Shown here piece by piece: positions 43,861 to 51,386 of a DNA stretch of 64,000 bases. Position 1 is the stretch's first letter. Each line of letters opens with the position of its first letter. The position numbers and the translations under genes were made by a program. Where the stretch lies: positions 1-64,000 of IMG/VR virus record IMGVR_UViG_3300021138_000021; one strand, written 5' to 3'. This DNA comes from a virus. The notes beneath the pieces were generated by a model. The model saw nothing but the letters and a program-made list of their open reading frames with translations. It was not told the origin of the DNA and did not search any database.

Positions 43861-43893
43861 AACACTTTTCTTATACCAAGTTTACTATCATTA

Positions 43894-44025
43894 TTAGCGC
43901 ACCGATTCGGTGTGCTTACCTTTAAGCGACTTCTTCAATAACTTCATCCAAAACTTTTTAGCCTTTTCCAAGTTATGTTGTAACTCGGCCCGGTTTAATT
44001 TTTGAACTAACTTTTTGACTTTCAT
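43894..44025 (-). CDS. 43-aa lysine-rich small protein upstream of tmRNA
   Basis: MKVKKLVQKLNRAELQHNLE is followed by a basic amphipathic helix (KAKKFWMKLLKKSLKG) and a short tail. Its ATG overlaps the stop of the upstream exported protein (ATGA), typical of translational coupling and the main reason to accept it. The end of the frame contains a hairpin (CACCGA/TCGGTG, 43899-43917) that could mark the 5' border of the tmRNA precursor. No family is recognised. It could bind RNA or membranes. It could also be non-coding leader of the tmRNA. Confidence 0.5.
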   Translation of the reverse strand: MKVKKLVQKLNRAELQHNLEKAKKFWMKLLKKSLKGKHTESVR

Positions 44026-44321
44026 TGCTTAATAAGTACCTCTTGCATCACACCATTTATCAAGGTGTGTTCTTTACGATACAATACACCATTAATGACA
44101 ACCATATTTGGGTCAGTAATGATCTGTGGTTGTTGTACTACTACAGGTGGTTGAACTATCACATTGGGACGTGACAATTCATAACCGATAACACCACCAA
44201 TTAATGCTGGTGCAACCCATCCACCATAAGAACGGTAGCAACAACCACCGTGCCAATGTGCAGATGCAGAACCTGCCATCAGAAGAACAACAATTCCTAA
44301 AATTTTCGATTTCATGGACAT
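44022..44321 (-). CDS. Small exported protein
   Basis: 99 aa from MSMKSKILG. The start is chosen because of the AAAGGA Shine-Dalgarno sequence and because a signal peptide then sits at the N-terminus (IVVLLMAGSASA, cleavage before His). The mature part has HWHGGCCYRSYGGW, a hydrophobic Gly-rich stretch (APALIGGVIGYEL), a Pro/Val/Gln segment and a beta-hairpin-like end (VVINGVLYRKEHTLINGVMQ). It resembles small host-type periplasmic proteins of unknown function. The next frame overlaps its stop. Confidence 0.75.
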   Translation of the reverse strand: MSMKSKILGIVVLLMAGSASAHWHGGCCYRSYGGWVAPALIGGVIGYELSRPNVIVQPPVVVQQPQIITDPNMVVINGVLYRKEHTLINGVMQEVLIKQ

Positions 44322-44346
44322 ATTATATCCTTTCTTGGAGAGTTTG

Positions 44347-45000
44347 TCAACCATTTTCTTTATAGAAAGTGATGTATTCCAATAAGGTATTTATGTGATC
44401 CTCTGTTTTTTCAATAAAAACGAGAGGTTCCGAGTTCTCCACAGCCATGATAATGACTATTTGGTCTATTCCACGTCCAATGAGTTCTTCATACATGCAA
44501 GCATATGCAACACATTGTGCAAAGTAGGAATCAATGTCTTCCTTTTTCTTGATGCGCTTAGATGTCTTGAAGTCAATTACAGACAAGACACCATCAAATT
44601 CAGCAATACAATCAACACGTCCGGCCATGCCTAGTTGTAATGACCACAGTGCACATTCTTGGTAATGAATGTTGTTGATGCGATTTAGGTGTGGTTTTAG
44701 TGGTAGGAACAACTCCAACGCATCAGGCATGATCTTCCCTAGCGGTTCATTGTTCAGATAACGTTCACACAAGGTATGTACGTTGGTACCTCTGGATGAT
44801 GCTTTCTTCGATACTCGATTGGCTTCTTCATTGCCAACACGTTTACGCCACTCCATGATGGCCTGTTTACCTTTTGCACCAATAACGGTTGTAACAGATG
44901 GAAGTTTTACACCGTCTGGTGTTGTGTAGTATCTTCTGCCATCAGGAAAAGTCTGCGATTTTAAGTCGGCAAGGACTTTAGGTGGGCAATAATTAAACAT
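44347..45000 (-). CDS. PD-(D/E)XK exonuclease, RecB/MGME1-like
   Basis: 217 aa. Motifs in order: SVTTVIGAKGKQAIMEWRKR, RGTNVHTLCERYL with His75, Glu115, then GRVDCIAEFDGVLSVIDFKT with Asp130 and the Asp143-x-Lys145 pair. This is the RecB-type nuclease fold of phage and mitochondrial-type single-strand exonucleases. A role in recombination, repair or host DNA breakdown is likely. It is transcribed with the genes upstream of the tmRNA. The metal-binding residues all appear intact. Confidence 0.88.
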   Translation of the reverse strand: MFNYCPPKVLADLKSQTFPDGRRYYTTPDGVKLPSVTTVIGAKGKQAIMEWRKRVGNEEANRVSKKASSRGTNVHTLCERYLNNEPLGKIMPDALELFLPLKPHLNRINNIHYQECALWSLQLGMAGRVDCIAEFDGVLSVIDFKTSKRIKKKEDIDSYFAQCVAYACMYEELIGRGIDQIVIIMAVENSEPLVFIEKTEDHINTLLEYITFYKENG

Positions 45001-45008
45001 AATTTAAA

Positions 45009-45578
45009 TCATTCATCTAGGAATCTTACTATATCATCTTTAAAAGAGACTGTCAAGGATATTCTAGGAAATTTATTGGTTTTACAAAAAACTGTATGTG
45101 GAGTTGATGTCCTGAGAATTGTGGGTTGTATTAGTTCTACGGACGTAACTGGTGTTAGTGCGTTTCTCAATTCGGAAGACCAAAATTTACTGCCACCTTG
45201 TGTTGATTGGTGTGTGTTAAAGACTTCAGGAGACAATTCAAAGAAAGCAGTATGAGAACCTTCACAATTTAATATAGGAATGTTTAATCTAGCCATCTTG
45301 TCTTGGTTTTTTCCTATCGTATGATCTATGTGTAATGTACTGGAATCCCACGACAACAATAGGATTGACACCTCATTGATTTCTCCAAATTGAGCTGTGC
45401 TTTCAACTAACTCAGGAAAATATAAATCAATATCTTCTGGTGAAACTGGATTCCAAAATGTGTTATTTTTTAACAACTCGTGTCTTGGCCTTGTGTGATA
45501 AACTGTGTTGAAGTAACTATTTACTTTTTCTGTCCATTTGGTGAAATCACCTATGTCTACTTGTTTCCAATATTTCAT
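45009..45578 (-). CDS. 2OG-Fe(II) oxygenase-like protein 1 (divergent paralogue)
   Basis: 189 aa. Putative iron ligands are His83-x-Asp85 (STLHIDHT) and His161 (RTSTPHTVF), with a 2-oxoglutarate-binding Arg172 (FPRISLTVSF) and the shared core RLNIPILNCEGSHTAFFEL. It differs from the three upstream paralogues at the N-terminus. The substrate is unknown. Known relatives hydroxylate proteins, nucleic acid bases or small molecules. It is the last gene of an oxygenase operon. Confidence 0.82.
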   Translation of the reverse strand: MKYWKQVDIGDFTKWTEKVNSYFNTVYHTRPRHELLKNNTFWNPVSPEDIDLYFPELVESTAQFGEINEVSILLLSWDSSTLHIDHTIGKNQDKMARLNIPILNCEGSHTAFFELSPEVFNTHQSTQGGSKFWSSELRNALTPVTSVELIQPTILRTSTPHTVFCKTNKFPRISLTVSFKDDIVRFLDE

Positions 45579-45579
45579 T

Positions 45580-46179
45580 TTATTTTTCCAATTTTACACC
45601 AAGTCTGTTGACTTCTTCAAGTGTTAACTCGGGCCAAAACTTTAACGTACACATAAGTCTTTTCTTATTGAGGGTAATTCTTCTGTGTGGAATAGTTGTG
45701 TTGATTAACATCGGTCCAGTAATCTCTGCTAAGTGTGTTGGTTCCGCATTTTGGTCTGTTGCAACCGCAGGAACTCTAAGTAAATCATTACTTAGTTGGC
45801 CAGGTCTTTTCTTTTGTTCTGCGAATATAACTGGAACATCATACCATGCAGTGTAAGTTCCTGAGTAGTCTAGCAATGGTATATTGAGTGAGTATTTTAT
45901 ATGTTTGTCGTATGCATCCACATGTATCGTATGTTCTTTATTTGGCATAGGAAACAAAGATTTATGTAACTTATCATATAGACCAAGTTGTTTCAAATAT
46001 TCATTCAATGTTGGAGTATACTGTATAAAATTTTGCCTATAGTATTGGTAAAACAATTCTCCATTGTGACTGACTACACAATTCTCAGAAACATATATCA
46101 GTTCTTTTTGAATTTGTTCCAAGTTTGGTATATCCAAATAAGAGTAGTACCAACTAGGGTAATCTGGTGTATAAGTCAA
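45580..46179 (-). CDS. 2OG-Fe(II) oxygenase-like protein 2
   Basis: 199 aa. The N-terminal signature YYSYLDIPNLEQIQKEL is shared with the next two genes. Putative ligands are His86-x-Asp88 (TIHVDAYD) and His165 (NTTIPHRRI), with Arg174. The core SLNIPLLDYSGTYTAWYD is common to the family. One base separates it from the downstream paralogue. All predicted metal ligands are kept, so it is probably active. Confidence 0.82.
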   Translation of the reverse strand: MTYTPDYPSWYYSYLDIPNLEQIQKELIYVSENCVVSHNGELFYQYYRQNFIQYTPTLNEYLKQLGLYDKLHKSLFPMPNKEHTIHVDAYDKHIKYSLNIPLLDYSGTYTAWYDVPVIFAEQKKRPGQLSNDLLRVPAVATDQNAEPTHLAEITGPMLINTTIPHRRITLNKKRLMCTLKFWPELTLEEVNRLGVKLEK

Positions 46180-46188
46180 GATTGATCC

Positions 46189-46824
46189 TTACAGTTTGAC
46201 ACCAAACCTAGAAAGTTCTTCATACGTTAACTCAGGTGTAAACCTAATTCCGGCTAGAAGTCTATCTAGACTTGTTGCTCTACCAACATGCATAATAGAT
46301 GTATTCAATATTGCTGGTTGAGTGTAATATAGCCTGTCAATTTCTGTTAAACCTTCCATGGTATGTGCATATGCAGTTCTAGTTTCAGGTCCATAATAAA
46401 CATCACTACCAATCTCTTTATCATAAAAGGCTGTGTAACTATCTTCCGCATCAATCAGAGGTATGTTCAATGAGTATCTGATTCCGATTGTTGGTTCAAA
46501 CGAATCTGCATGTGGTAATGATGTGTTAATATCTAGGCCACCAGAGATTGAAAATAAAACTCGCATAAACTTATGCAGTAGCCCTAAGCCATCAATATAT
46601 TCTAAAAGTTTAGGGCAATTTTTTACATCTTGCTTGTACACATTCACGTAGAAAGGAGAAAACTGTTTTCTTGGAGCATCAGACTTAAACAGAGTTATCA
46701 ATTCTTTTTCGATAGTTTTCAAATTTGGTATATCGGTGTAACTATAACGCCAGTGTGTGTCAATAGGTTGGTACTTACCGAGTTTCATTTTTGCGGTAAC
46801 AATATTTCCATAATCAATCGACAT
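46189..46824 (-). CDS. 2OG-Fe(II) oxygenase-like protein 3
   Basis: 211 aa from MSIDYGN (46824). This ATG has the Shine-Dalgarno sequence AAAGGATTTGTA and overlaps the preceding gene by only 11 bp. The upstream ATG at 46848 is less likely. N-terminal signature YSYTDIPNLKTIEKEL. Putative ligands His105-x-Asp107 (SLPHADSF) and His179 (NTSIMHVG), with Arg188. Core RYSLNIPLIDAEDSYTAFYD. Third member of the tandem array. Confidence 0.82.
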   Translation of the reverse strand: MSIDYGNIVTAKMKLGKYQPIDTHWRYSYTDIPNLKTIEKELITLFKSDAPRKQFSPFYVNVYKQDVKNCPKLLEYIDGLGLLHKFMRVLFSISGGLDINTSLPHADSFEPTIGIRYSLNIPLIDAEDSYTAFYDKEIGSDVYYGPETRTAYAHTMEGLTEIDRLYYTQPAILNTSIMHVGRATSLDRLLAGIRFTPELTYEELSRFGVKL

Positions 46825-47428
46825 TACAAATCCTTTGAACTTCGGCATCTGTTAGGTCGGGAAGAAATCTAATGCCCGATAATATACGAGTCGGACAATT
46901 GTGTATTCCTCTGTGTGGAATGGACGTATTAACTAACATGGGACGAACCGTTTCAACTCTACACATCTCGGTCGCCAATTCTTCATCTAAAAGTGCATAG
47001 TGCTTTAACTGTTTTACACCCGAACTAAGAACTTTTTCTACTAAAAATCTTACCTGTCCCTTATACCAAACCGTATGTGTATTTTCACAATCAAGCAGTG
47101 GTATGTTTAATGAGTGTGTGATTCTTTTGTCTATGTGGTCAATGTGGATATTAGATTTTTGAAGTGGTGTTCCTGGTGCGTTTTTAGCAGAAAAAAGAAT
47201 ATAATGCAACTTTTCATGTAAACCAACACTCTTTAGATATTCATATAAATTGGGAACATAATCAACCACATCTTTTGTGAAATAGGCGGAATAGTGTATT
47301 TGTGTCAGTGAACTAGGGCTAACGTTCTCTCTTACAAATAAAAGTTCTTCTTTTATTTTTTCCAAATTTGGTATATTAACATATGAATAGTACCAATTCG
47401 GCTTATTTGGATTATATTCTAAAATCAT
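46814..47428 (-). CDS. 2OG-Fe(II) oxygenase-like protein 4
   Basis: 204 aa. N-terminal signature YYSYVNIPNLEKIKEEL. Putative ligands His95-x-Asp97 (NIHIDHID) and His172 (NTSIPHRGI), with Arg181. Core THSLNIPLLDCENTHTVWY. Its ATG overlaps the stop of the cupin-like gene (ATGA). First of the four tandem paralogues in transcription order. Confidence 0.82.
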   Translation of the reverse strand: MILEYNPNKPNWYYSYVNIPNLEKIKEELLFVRENVSPSSLTQIHYSAYFTKDVVDYVPNLYEYLKSVGLHEKLHYILFSAKNAPGTPLQKSNIHIDHIDKRITHSLNIPLLDCENTHTVWYKGQVRFLVEKVLSSGVKQLKHYALLDEELATEMCRVETVRPMLVNTSIPHRGIHNCPTRILSGIRFLPDLTDAEVQRICNVD

Positions 47429-47925
47429 TTCAATCTAAAAGAAACTGATTTTGAATGAGAAGTGATTGTAACGTCCTCACTCTCGACATTTATAATTGCA
47501 GGAGCGGCAGCATCAAAATCACCACGACTTGAATGTATAGTTACTAGGCCTGATGCTACGAATATGTGGTTACCTTTTGCTACATCAAAGGTCTCGCCAT
47601 TATTTTTGCGAAAGATGTTTATGTCTAATGGAGCCTTATCTGTTCTACTCATACAGTAATACAGAATTTCTTCTTCTATGATGTTATTGTATTTTCCTTT
47701 CGGTAAGACATCCAACTCACGAGAGAATGTATCAGGATATCTTGTGACAAACAAACTACCATCTTCTCTATAAGTGTTTGTTAAGCCTTTCACATAATAC
47801 CAAGATGCGGCCAGCTTATCTCGTTCTCTATCAGACTCAGCTTCGGTACGAATGGTGTCTCCTGGGAGTCCAGTAACTTCAAAGATAGTGAATTCACCGT
47901 CAACAATTTTTTTAAACTTAATCAT
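47425..47925 (-). CDS. Cupin-like protein of the oxygenase operon
   Basis: 166 aa. The C-terminal half has a cupin-like beta pattern (NIFRKNNGETFDVAKGNHIF, ASGLVTIHS). The N-terminal half is charged (TEAESDRERDKL, then LAASWYYVKGLTNTY). There is no clear metal-binding HxH pair, so it may bind rather than convert a ligand. It overlaps both neighbours by 4 bp (ATGA), so it is translated with the oxygenases and the acetyltransferase. Function not recognised. Confidence 0.72.
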   Translation of the reverse strand: MIKFKKIVDGEFTIFEVTGLPGDTIRTEAESDRERDKLAASWYYVKGLTNTYREDGSLFVTRYPDTFSRELDVLPKGKYNNIIEEEILYYCMSRTDKAPLDINIFRKNNGETFDVAKGNHIFVASGLVTIHSSRGDFDAAAPAIINVESEDVTITSHSKSVSFRLK

Positions 47926-48371
47926 TTCAACACTTTCCCAACAATAATGTCTTCTGTTATGTATCCCATTCTCTTTAGAATTGGTACAAAGTTGTTTGAC
48001 TCTTTAATGTGCCATGTGATCTTGTCTACACCACATTCTTTTATTTTTGATTCACAATACTTGATGAACTTTACACCAGTCATACCTTGACGGTATTTCT
48101 TATCGATATACAGTAGATCATTGGCCGCACATATGGTGCTTTTATAATGCAACATTGGTGTTATGATAAACACTGCATATCCAATCAATACATGTTCATC
48201 CGTTCTTAATGTATACACCTTTAGTTGATTCTTTGCTTCTAAAGACAAATAACGTTCGTAGTCTGGATCTAATGGGATCGTTTCTTTGTGTAGAGCTAAC
48301 TCATCATAATGTATTTCAAGAAAGTCTTTTCTATTAAGGATCGTATCAGACTTTTCTTCACTGTAAATCAT
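47922..48371 (-). CDS. GNAT-family N-acetyltransferase
   Basis: 149 aa. The GNAT core is visible: VYTLRTDEHVLIGYAVFII (beta strands), LLYIDKKYRQGMTGVKFIKY corresponding to the acetyl-CoA loop and helix (RxxGxxG-like RQGMTG), then VDKITWHIKESNNFVPILKR and the MGYITEDII end. Phage GNATs of this type modify proteins, peptides or small molecules. Position between a cupin-like and a TauD-like gene suggests a shared modification pathway. The substrate is unknown. Confidence 0.87.
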   Translation of the reverse strand: MIYSEEKSDTILNRKDFLEIHYDELALHKETIPLDPDYERYLSLEAKNQLKVYTLRTDEHVLIGYAVFIITPMLHYKSTICAANDLLYIDKKYRQGMTGVKFIKYCESKIKECGVDKITWHIKESNNFVPILKRMGYITEDIIVGKVLK

Positions 48372-48372
48372 T

Positions 48373-49278
48373 TTAAACCTCTAATAAATTCAGTGCCGTT
48401 TCTTTAAATGATACATCAATGTTAGAATAATCTAAAGTTGCTCGGTGTAACATTCTTTTTTCAATGTGTTCAAACTCATTACGTTTATGTATGCCCAACC
48501 ATTGGTCAGCAAGCACAACATCACCGTCTTCCCATTCATGTTTATATCTTACGTTTTTAGTGTGTGTGATTGTATATTTCAATTTTTCAAGAAGTGTTTT
48601 ACTATCTTCGATGCTCATTCCAACAAATTTACCAAATTGTAAGAAAGATAGAAACAAGCCTTCTGTGCCAAATTGATTTTTGTGTATTAGATATGGAAGA
48701 TCGGCTTCAGATTTATACATGGACTTTCTTACGGTAGTTCCGTATAAGTCAAGCATTGTTTGGTCCCATCTACCGGTTTGGTCGTGTTCATGTAACACTT
48801 GTAGATTCATTTGTTCCAATTTGGTTTTGAAAATTGGATTCAAAGAGTTCCACACGATAGAATGATTGGTGAAATTGGTTATACTGCCCTTAACACCAGA
48901 TACTCCTCGCAAGTATAGCACCGGTTTTCTATCGGGGTCTTCAATTGCATCGGCGTGCCAATGTAACTCTTTAGTCAAGGGAAACATGCCGATGTGCACA
49001 CCATCTTTGTCTTTTTGGCCAGATACCCTACGTAGAATTCTTTCTGAGTTATCGATTACTACAGACTTAACGTTTGGATTATCTGCGGCAGGTGTGCCAA
49101 AACGTTTTAAGAATTTTACTTCTTGTTCGACTGTTAGATGTTCTTGATTTTTAATTACGACTACAGCCCTAGTACCAACCAAGCAACCGATGATATTAAC
49201 TTCTTCATCCGTCAAATTGTTTAAATCAACATCTTCAATCTTAACTGTCCAACCATTTTTCAAGGTTGTCAACTTCAT
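48373..49278 (-). CDS. TauD/TfdA-type 2OG-Fe(II) dioxygenase
   Basis: 301 aa. The iron triad is well placed: His108-x-Asp110 (ELHWHADAIED), distal His264 (LGIHKRNEF), and the 2-oxoglutarate-binding Arg279 15 residues later (LHRATLDY). The N-terminal RAVVVIKNQ...FLKRFGTPA is the usual TauD start. The family hydroxylates small molecules, releasing sulfite, amines and so on, and also acts in natural product pathways. Inside the oxygenase/acetyltransferase operon it may act on a nucleotide, amino acid or peptide. Confidence 0.9.
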   Translation of the reverse strand: MKLTTLKNGWTVKIEDVDLNNLTDEEVNIIGCLVGTRAVVVIKNQEHLTVEQEVKFLKRFGTPAADNPNVKSVVIDNSERILRRVSGQKDKDGVHIGMFPLTKELHWHADAIEDPDRKPVLYLRGVSGVKGSITNFTNHSIVWNSLNPIFKTKLEQMNLQVLHEHDQTGRWDQTMLDLYGTTVRKSMYKSEADLPYLIHKNQFGTEGLFLSFLQFGKFVGMSIEDSKTLLEKLKYTITHTKNVRYKHEWEDGDVVLADQWLGIHKRNEFEHIEKRMLHRATLDYSNIDVSFKETALNLLEV

Positions 49279-49279
49279 A

Positions 49280-49984
49280 TTATATCTCCAGTTTTGTCAC
49301 CTTACTATCATCAACCATATATTTGGAATGCTGTATCATTAACTTGACACGTTCTTCTTGGCTTTGAGGCATTTTGATGGCCATCTTTTCGGTTGCACGT
49401 TTTCTACGTTCCAGCTTCTTCTCTAAATCTGGAGTCCAATCGAACCATTTCGGTGCACGCCATTGATGTTCTTGTTTGTCGAATTGGGTTGCTGCCTCAT
49501 CATATTCAAACTTTTTGTTTTCTAGATAACATTTACCAAAATTCTTAGCACAAGTCTCACAGACATTTTCGCATTTCTTAGGTTTAAAGAACCATGGGTG
49601 CCTTTTGAAACCATGACAGAAAATGGTTGTTGTTACTGGTTCAACTGAAACGATTGTGTGAACATCGTTGTGATCCATTTTGATTACATCACCAGCTTTG
49701 CGTACAATGTCCACACCATTTAAGTTTTCTGTATATGAACCAGAAACCATAAAAGAAACAGTTGGCCATGGGTGTTCATGATCTACACCACCATCAGGTT
49801 TATAAGGCCTGATGAATTCATGGATAAAAATGTTTGGTAAGTTTGCGATCCATCGAGTATCTTCTGGATCTTCTTTATAGAATACAAAGTATCGGTTGAA
49901 CATGACATTACCTGCCGGATCAACCAACACTGTTTTTCTACCATGTCGTTCTAAGAATCTTAGAAACTTATTGAGAATGCCCAT
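49280..49984 (-). CDS. Cupin protein with Cys cluster
   Basis: 234 aa. Residues about 65-130 form a cupin (HEHPWPTVSFMVSGSYTENL, RKAGDVIKMDHNDVHTIVSV) with the metal-ligand candidates His69, His71 and His108. Next, FKRHPWFFKPKKCENVCETC and GKC give a C-x3-C-x2-C-x6-C cluster suited to zinc or an iron-sulfur centre. The C-terminus is basic and helical (LEKKLERRKRATEKMAIKM). The combination of cupin and cysteine cluster is unusual. It is co-transcribed with the TauD-like gene. Confidence 0.8.
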   Translation of the reverse strand: MGILNKFLRFLERHGRKTVLVDPAGNVMFNRYFVFYKEDPEDTRWIANLPNIFIHEFIRPYKPDGGVDHEHPWPTVSFMVSGSYTENLNGVDIVRKAGDVIKMDHNDVHTIVSVEPVTTTIFCHGFKRHPWFFKPKKCENVCETCAKNFGKCYLENKKFEYDEAATQFDKQEHQWRAPKWFDWTPDLEKKLERRKRATEKMAIKMPQSQEERVKLMIQHSKYMVDDSKVTKLEI

Positions 49985-49987
49985 ATA

Positions 49988-50356
49988 TTACACAGTTTGT
50001 GTTGGAATTGTACTTGCTTCAGGCATTCTCAATGTTGGATCATCCACAGGAGTGTTAACCACAGGTACCATACTATGTGCATCTTCATGTACAGTTCCTA
50101 CAAGAGATTTACGCATAGTAGCATCAAAATTCTTTGCGAGTTCTTGTTGTTTCCAGTAGTGTTGAGGGCTGCAAGATGCTAAACGAGATAGTATCTTTTC
50201 TTCGGTCTGAGCATCAGTATCTTCTAATGAAATGGTAATAGCAAATTCGATATTTTGGTAAGTTGTGTTGTCTGTAGGTCTATATTCTACAAGATAAGTG
50301 CCATCTTCATGATACTTTTTGATTTCCATCGTGAATGGTATAAGTGTGTTGTCCAT
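49988..50356 (-). CDS. Small conserved protein, paralogue of the upstream gene
   Basis: 122 aa. The segment ILSRLASCSPQHYWKQQELA followed by FDATMRKSLVGTVHEDA is shared with the 106-aa protein at 50369-50689. The N-terminal FTMEIKKYHEDGTYLVEYRP is also matched. It has an extended Pro/Thr-rich C-terminus. Similar small proteins flank adhesin genes in environmental T4-like phages. The pair follows an adhesin-like gene here, so fibre assembly is a guess. Confidence 0.72.
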   Translation of the reverse strand: MDNTLIPFTMEIKKYHEDGTYLVEYRPTDNTTYQNIEFAITISLEDTDAQTEEKILSRLASCSPQHYWKQQELAKNFDATMRKSLVGTVHEDAHSMVPVVNTPVDDPTLRMPEASTIPTQTV

Positions 50357-50368
50357 TATTGTTCCTTT

Positions 50369-50689
50369 TTATGATCCTAATAAATTTTTAGGCATGAGTT
50401 CCTGAGCATTTTCAAATACTGAACCTACTAACGATTTTCTTTTCGAGTCATCAAATTTTTTAGATTCAATCTCATAATTCCAAAAATCCTGTGGACTACC
50501 CCCAGCGAGTCTAGAAATAATTTCTTCTTTTGAGGGTGATGGTGATTCGTGGTATGGCAAAGTTACTCCATATGTATATGGTGCCAAATTAGGATCTTTT
50601 GGAATGTATTCCACAAAGAAAGTTCCATCAAATTTATAGTCTTTAATCACCATCTTAAATGGCACAAAATTTCGTTCTGTTTCGTTCAT
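50369..50689 (-). CDS. Small conserved protein, paralogue of the downstream gene
   Basis: 106 aa. FKMVIKDYKFDGTFFVEYIP and IISRLAGGSPQDFWNYEIES, then RKSLVGSVFENA, match the 122-aa neighbour, so the two arose by tandem duplication. No known domain, no signal peptide. The gene lies directly downstream of a late-promoter-driven adhesin-like gene. Confidence 0.72.
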   Translation of the reverse strand: MNETERNFVPFKMVIKDYKFDGTFFVEYIPKDPNLAPYTYGVTLPYHESPSPSKEEIISRLAGGSPQDFWNYEIESKKFDDSKRKSLVGSVFENAQELMPKNLLGS

Positions 50690-50707
50690 AATAATAAAAT
50701 CTCCAAA

Positions 50708-51352
50708 TTAACCGTAATAGTTTAAGTATCCCCCATATGTTCCAGAAGAGGGAAATGTATATGTAGGATTAGTCCACCAGGTTCGAACAGTACCGGATGT
50801 GTAAGTTGCATTCCTAGCACTTCTTGCAAAAACTACACCATGGTATGCTTCATAAAAAGCAATATAATCCAAATCGGTATCTTGTGGAGCTGAAGGTCCT
50901 TTTAAAGCGAGAATTATTCTGGAGCCGTTTTGTTGGTCATAATAAAGTCCAACAATCTGATATGCTCCACGAAATGTAGTAAACGATGATGATGATATTG
51001 AACCATAGGCTCCCGCGACATTAAATGGATTGCTGGCGGCTGCAAGGGAATAACCAGATACAGAATAAGTAGACTTGCCGCTGGCATAAGACGAGCTACC
51101 AAAAGTTATGTTAAATGACAATCTCTTGTAACCATAAACATTCCAAAGTTGTGAAAATGATATTTGGCCAGAAGTGGGTACAGAAGTATTGCTGCCCAAA
51201 CCAGAAACGTTAGGTATATACGTTCCACCGAGATAATAGTTACTTATAGCCACGTTAGTGGTTAAAAAACCCGCATAACTGGATCCTAAAGAGGATTGTC
51301 CTATATCCCCAGCTAACCTGATTTGTCCACTTGAAGGTGTCATTTTACTCAA
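50708..51352 (-). CDS. Adhesin or fibre-tip-like structural protein
   Basis: 214 aa, very rich in Ser, Gly, Tyr, Thr and Ala. The N-terminal TPSSGQIRLAGDIGQSSLGS and later TSGQISFSQLWNVYGYKRL are typical of small adhesins and fibre tips of T4-like phages. The remainder resembles a glycine-rich beta domain. A perfect late promoter box TATAAATA lies 27 bp upstream of the ATG, so it is expected to be expressed late as a virion protein. Confidence 0.78.
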   Translation of the reverse strand: MSKMTPSSGQIRLAGDIGQSSLGSSYAGFLTTNVAISNYYLGGTYIPNVSGLGSNTSVPTSGQISFSQLWNVYGYKRLSFNITFGSSSYASGKSTYSVSGYSLAAASNPFNVAGAYGSISSSSFTTFRGAYQIVGLYYDQQNGSRIILALKGPSAPQDTDLDYIAFYEAYHGVVFARSARNATYTSGTVRTWWTNPTYTFPSSGTYGGYLNYYG

Positions 51353-51378
51353 TTCCTATTATTAAAATAATCCTACAG

Positions 51379-51386
51379 TATTTATA
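51379..51386 (-). promoter_or_regulatory. T4-type late promoter TATAAATA
   Basis: A perfect TATAAATA 27 bp upstream of the adhesin-like gene, overlapping the phoH stop. A short AT hairpin (ATTATT/AATAAT) follows, and then AGGAAT as the ribosome binding site. Confidence 0.7.

Larger units (their letters stand above)
43562..43890 (-). ncRNA. ssrA: Permuted (two-piece) transfer-messenger RNA gene
   Basis: The minus strand first gives a 3' tRNA half (T-arm GTGGG-TTCGACT-CCCAC, acceptor CAGGTCC, discriminator A, encoded CCA ending at 43827). An intervening segment follows, then the tmRNA 5' end GGGCCTGCATTGGTTTCGAC starting at 43739. GGGCCUG pairs fully with CAGGUCC, with a G-U at the third pair, the alanyl-tRNA synthetase identity element. 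A tag frame (ANDEKFRIAA) and a pseudoknot follow. Split tmRNAs with this order are known from alphaproteobacteria, some cyanobacteria and some betaproteobacteria. Charged with alanine and helped by SmpB (not in this window), it would rescue stalled ribosomes. Helix P2 and the 5' end of the acceptor piece are not resolved. Confidence 0.93.
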
